This document shows, one piece after another, positions 32,048 through 33,333 of a stretch of 33,333 nt of DNA. Source of the stretch: JAHOYW01 sp964515915 (lineage in GTDB: Bacteria; Verrucomicrobiota; Lentisphaeria; Victivallales; Victivallaceae). How positions within the stretch are numbered: the first letter of the stretch is position 1; every line of letters starts with the position of its first letter. Under the pieces are notes generated by a model. That model was not told the DNA's origin. It searched no databases and saw only the letters and a list, made by a program, of their open reading frames with translations. The position numbers were made by a program, and so were the translations under genes. The stretch is from the NCBI GenBank assembly GCA_964515915.1, contig CAZEXM010000008.1, positions 1 through 33,333 of the forward strand. The letters run 5' to 3'.

Positions 32048-33058
32048 ATGTCTGCTATTGATTTTTTTGTAAAAAGAGCCCGTCAAGGGGCTAAAAAATT
32101 AGTTTTACCCGAAGGACAGGATCCGAGGGTAGTCACCGCCGCCAACATGATTATCGAAGGCAAAGTCGCTTCCGAGGTCATTGTTCTCGGTTCGGAAGCC
32201 GAAATCGCCGCCGCCTGCGCGAAAGCCGGTATAAGTGAGCGTAAATTCCAATGCCTGGATCATCTGGCCTGCGATTTTTTTGAAAAATACGCTGAACAGT
32301 TCAAGGAAACCCGGAAGAAGAAGAATATTTCCATCGAACAGGCCCGCGAGGCCGTCAAAAGCCGTATTTTCTTTGCCGCCTTAATGACCCGCAACAATAT
32401 GGTCGACGGCCTGGTGGCGGGCAGCATCGCGTCTACCGCGGATATGCTGAGGGCATCATTCAACTGCGTCGGCACCGCGCCCGGCATCAAGACCGGCAGC
32501 AGTTGTTTCGTCATGGATTTAGTCAATCCGACTGAATCCGGCGACGAGGTCCTGCTGTACGCGGACTGCGGAGTAAATCCTGACCCTGATGCGGACCAGC
32601 TCATTGACATCGCGGTTGCGACTTGCGGTACTTACCGCGCCCTGATTGGAAAAACTCCTAAAGTGGCTTTCCTGTCATTCTCAACCCGCGGCAGCGCCAG
32701 ACACGAACTCCTCGACAAAATCATTGAGGCCGCTGAAAAGTTTAAAGCCAGGATAAAAGCTGAAAACCTGGACATAATCGCTGACGGCGAACTTCAAGTT
32801 GACGCTGCCCTGGTTCCGTCAGTTGCCAAATCCAAAGCTCCAGACAGCGAACTCGCCGGGGCGGCAAACGTATTGATTTTCCCTGATTTGAACGCCGGCA
32901 ACATCGCTTACAAATTAACTCAACGCATCGCCGGCGCCGGCGCTTACGGCCCGATTCTCCAGGGACTGGCTCGTCCAATTAACGATTTATCGCGCGGTTG
33001 TTCCGCCGAAGATATCTACGGCGTTGCGGCGATAACTGTTTGCCAGAGCATGAGATAG
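32048..33058 (+). CDS. pta: Phosphate acetyltransferase
   Basis: A 336-residue enzyme converting acetyl-CoA + phosphate to acetyl phosphate + CoA. It is the short (single PTA_PTB domain) form: KKLVLPEGQDPRVV at the N-terminus, the GLVAGSIAST loop, KTGSSCFVMD, the FLSFSTRGSA segment, and DGELQVDAALVPSVAKSKAP. NVLIFPDLNAGNIAYKL and the GPILQGLARPINDLSRGC tail that closes the CoA site follow. AAGGATACCTCA lies before the ATG. It is in an operon with ackA. Confidence 0.97.
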   Translation: MSAIDFFVKRARQGAKKLVLPEGQDPRVVTAANMIIEGKVASEVIVLGSEAEIAAACAKAGISERKFQCLDHLACDFFEKYAEQFKETRKKKNISIEQAREAVKSRIFFAALMTRNNMVDGLVAGSIASTADMLRASFNCVGTAPGIKTGSSCFVMDLVNPTESGDEVLLYADCGVNPDPDADQLIDIAVATCGTYRALIGKTPKVAFLSFSTRGSARHELLDKIIEAAEKFKARIKAENLDIIADGELQVDAALVPSVAKSKAPDSELAGAANVLIFPDLNAGNIAYKLTQRIAGAGAYGPILQGLARPINDLSRGCSAEDIYGVAAITVCQSMR

Positions 33059-33071
33059 AAAATAATACAAT

Positions 33072-33095
33072 CGCACCGGGGCGTCGCCGGATGCG
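33072..33095 (+). terminator. Possible transcript-end hairpin after pta
   Basis: CGCACCGG (33072-33079) pairs with CCGG-A-TGCG (33087-33095) with one bulged A and a 7-base loop. It lies 13 bases after the pta stop, but is not followed by a T-run, so it is a weak terminator candidate. Confidence 0.4.
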
Positions 33096-33217
33096 GTTAA
33101 AACACTCCCACGACTCAATCTTTCCCTTCTGATCGGGTTCATTTTTTTCACTCCTTTAGTACCTTGATTGTATAGGAATTTGTTATTTTGAAATTGGCAG
33201 TATGAAAATTAAGAATT

Positions 33218-33332
33218 GATGCGAAGCATCTTTGGAGTGCGCAAGTCCTCTTGCGCTTTTAAATTTGTGAGTGTTAATTTATACCAATTTGCATTCAAAA
33301 GGTTAGTAAAAACACGGCTAGAGACAGCCGTG
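33218..33332. repeat. Hairpin-rich repeat block, copy C-like
   Basis: Three perfect hairpins in 115 bp: GATGC/GCATC (33218-33230), GCGCAAG/CTTGCGC with loop TCCT (33239-33256) and CACGGCT/AGCCGTG (33313-33332). The second resembles the GCGC-arm hairpins of copies A (276-293) and B (11382-11397), so this is probably another, more decayed member of the same repeat family. No gene is present between pta and the end of the window. Confidence 0.55.
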
Positions 33333-33333
33333 G

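Overview
The window looks like a chromosomal segment of a strictly anaerobic, fermentative bacterium, most plausibly from the Lentisphaerota/Victivallales lineage. The pointers are a prepilin-type protein with the [24 protein letters not shown] leader-helix style and an H-x9-DG tail typical of that group, an oxygen-sensitive Fe-S/metallocofactor gene set, and an ackA-pta pair. This taxonomic call is an inference from protein style; no rRNA gene is present.

Region 1 (1-10977, + strand) is a metallocofactor cluster. It contains a broken NifX-like gene end, an intact NifX/ORP-like protein, an Mrp/NBP35-type Fe-S carrier ATPase, two related COG1237 metallo-beta-lactamase-fold proteins, a CGGC protein, a Gly-rich DUF5320 protein, TrmO, a 622-residue fusion of two MinD-ferredoxin (COG1149) ATPases, and a NifU/IscU-like scaffold. 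The NifX + Mrp + COG1149 combination is the gene set of the Desulfovibrio 'orange protein' (ORP) complex. Interleaved are glucose-6-phosphate dehydrogenase, a CoA-disulfide reductase-rhodanese fusion and a truncated arsenite/bile-acid-type permease.

Region 2 (about 10980-11517) is a graveyard plus repeats: an aminotransferase fragment runs into a modular hairpin repeat that also occurs at about 200-310.

Region 3 (11518-19418, - strand) is the most interesting part. A six-gene operon encodes a pseudopilin-like protein, a lipoprotein, a polytopic membrane protein, an ExbB/MotA-type proton channel, a DUF2149 (ExbD-like) protein and a 1583-residue CobN-like chelatase anchored at both ends, with its body predicted outside the cytoplasm. 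It resembles the hmuSTUV part of Bacteroidota heme-uptake loci, where HmuS is a CobN-like protein implicated in anaerobic iron removal from heme. It is driven by a near-consensus sigma-70 promoter (TTGACA-17-TATAGT) abutting a perfect 14-bp palindrome, TTAGGTTAACCTAA, of DtxR/IdeR type. This suggests an iron-repressed, proton-motive-force-coupled heme or metal-tetrapyrrole dechelation system.

Region 4 (about 19639-27659) is an AT-rich mobile element: a MobF relaxase-helicase with a decayed relaxase fragment beside it, a coiled-coil membrane protein, a ParA-like ATPase, small DNA-binding proteins, an iteron-like repeat array with a palindrome (candidate origin/oriT/operator), and a divergent sigma-54-activator-like AAA+ protein with an altered GAFTGA loop. 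No integrase is seen; a tRNA-Pro(GGG) gene lies just beyond it.

Region 5 (28207-33058, + strand) is housekeeping-like: a HTH-EIIA(PtsN-like) regulator, a CPA2 cation/proton antiporter with CBS domains, acetate kinase and phosphotransacetylase. The window ends in another hairpin-rich intergenic stretch.
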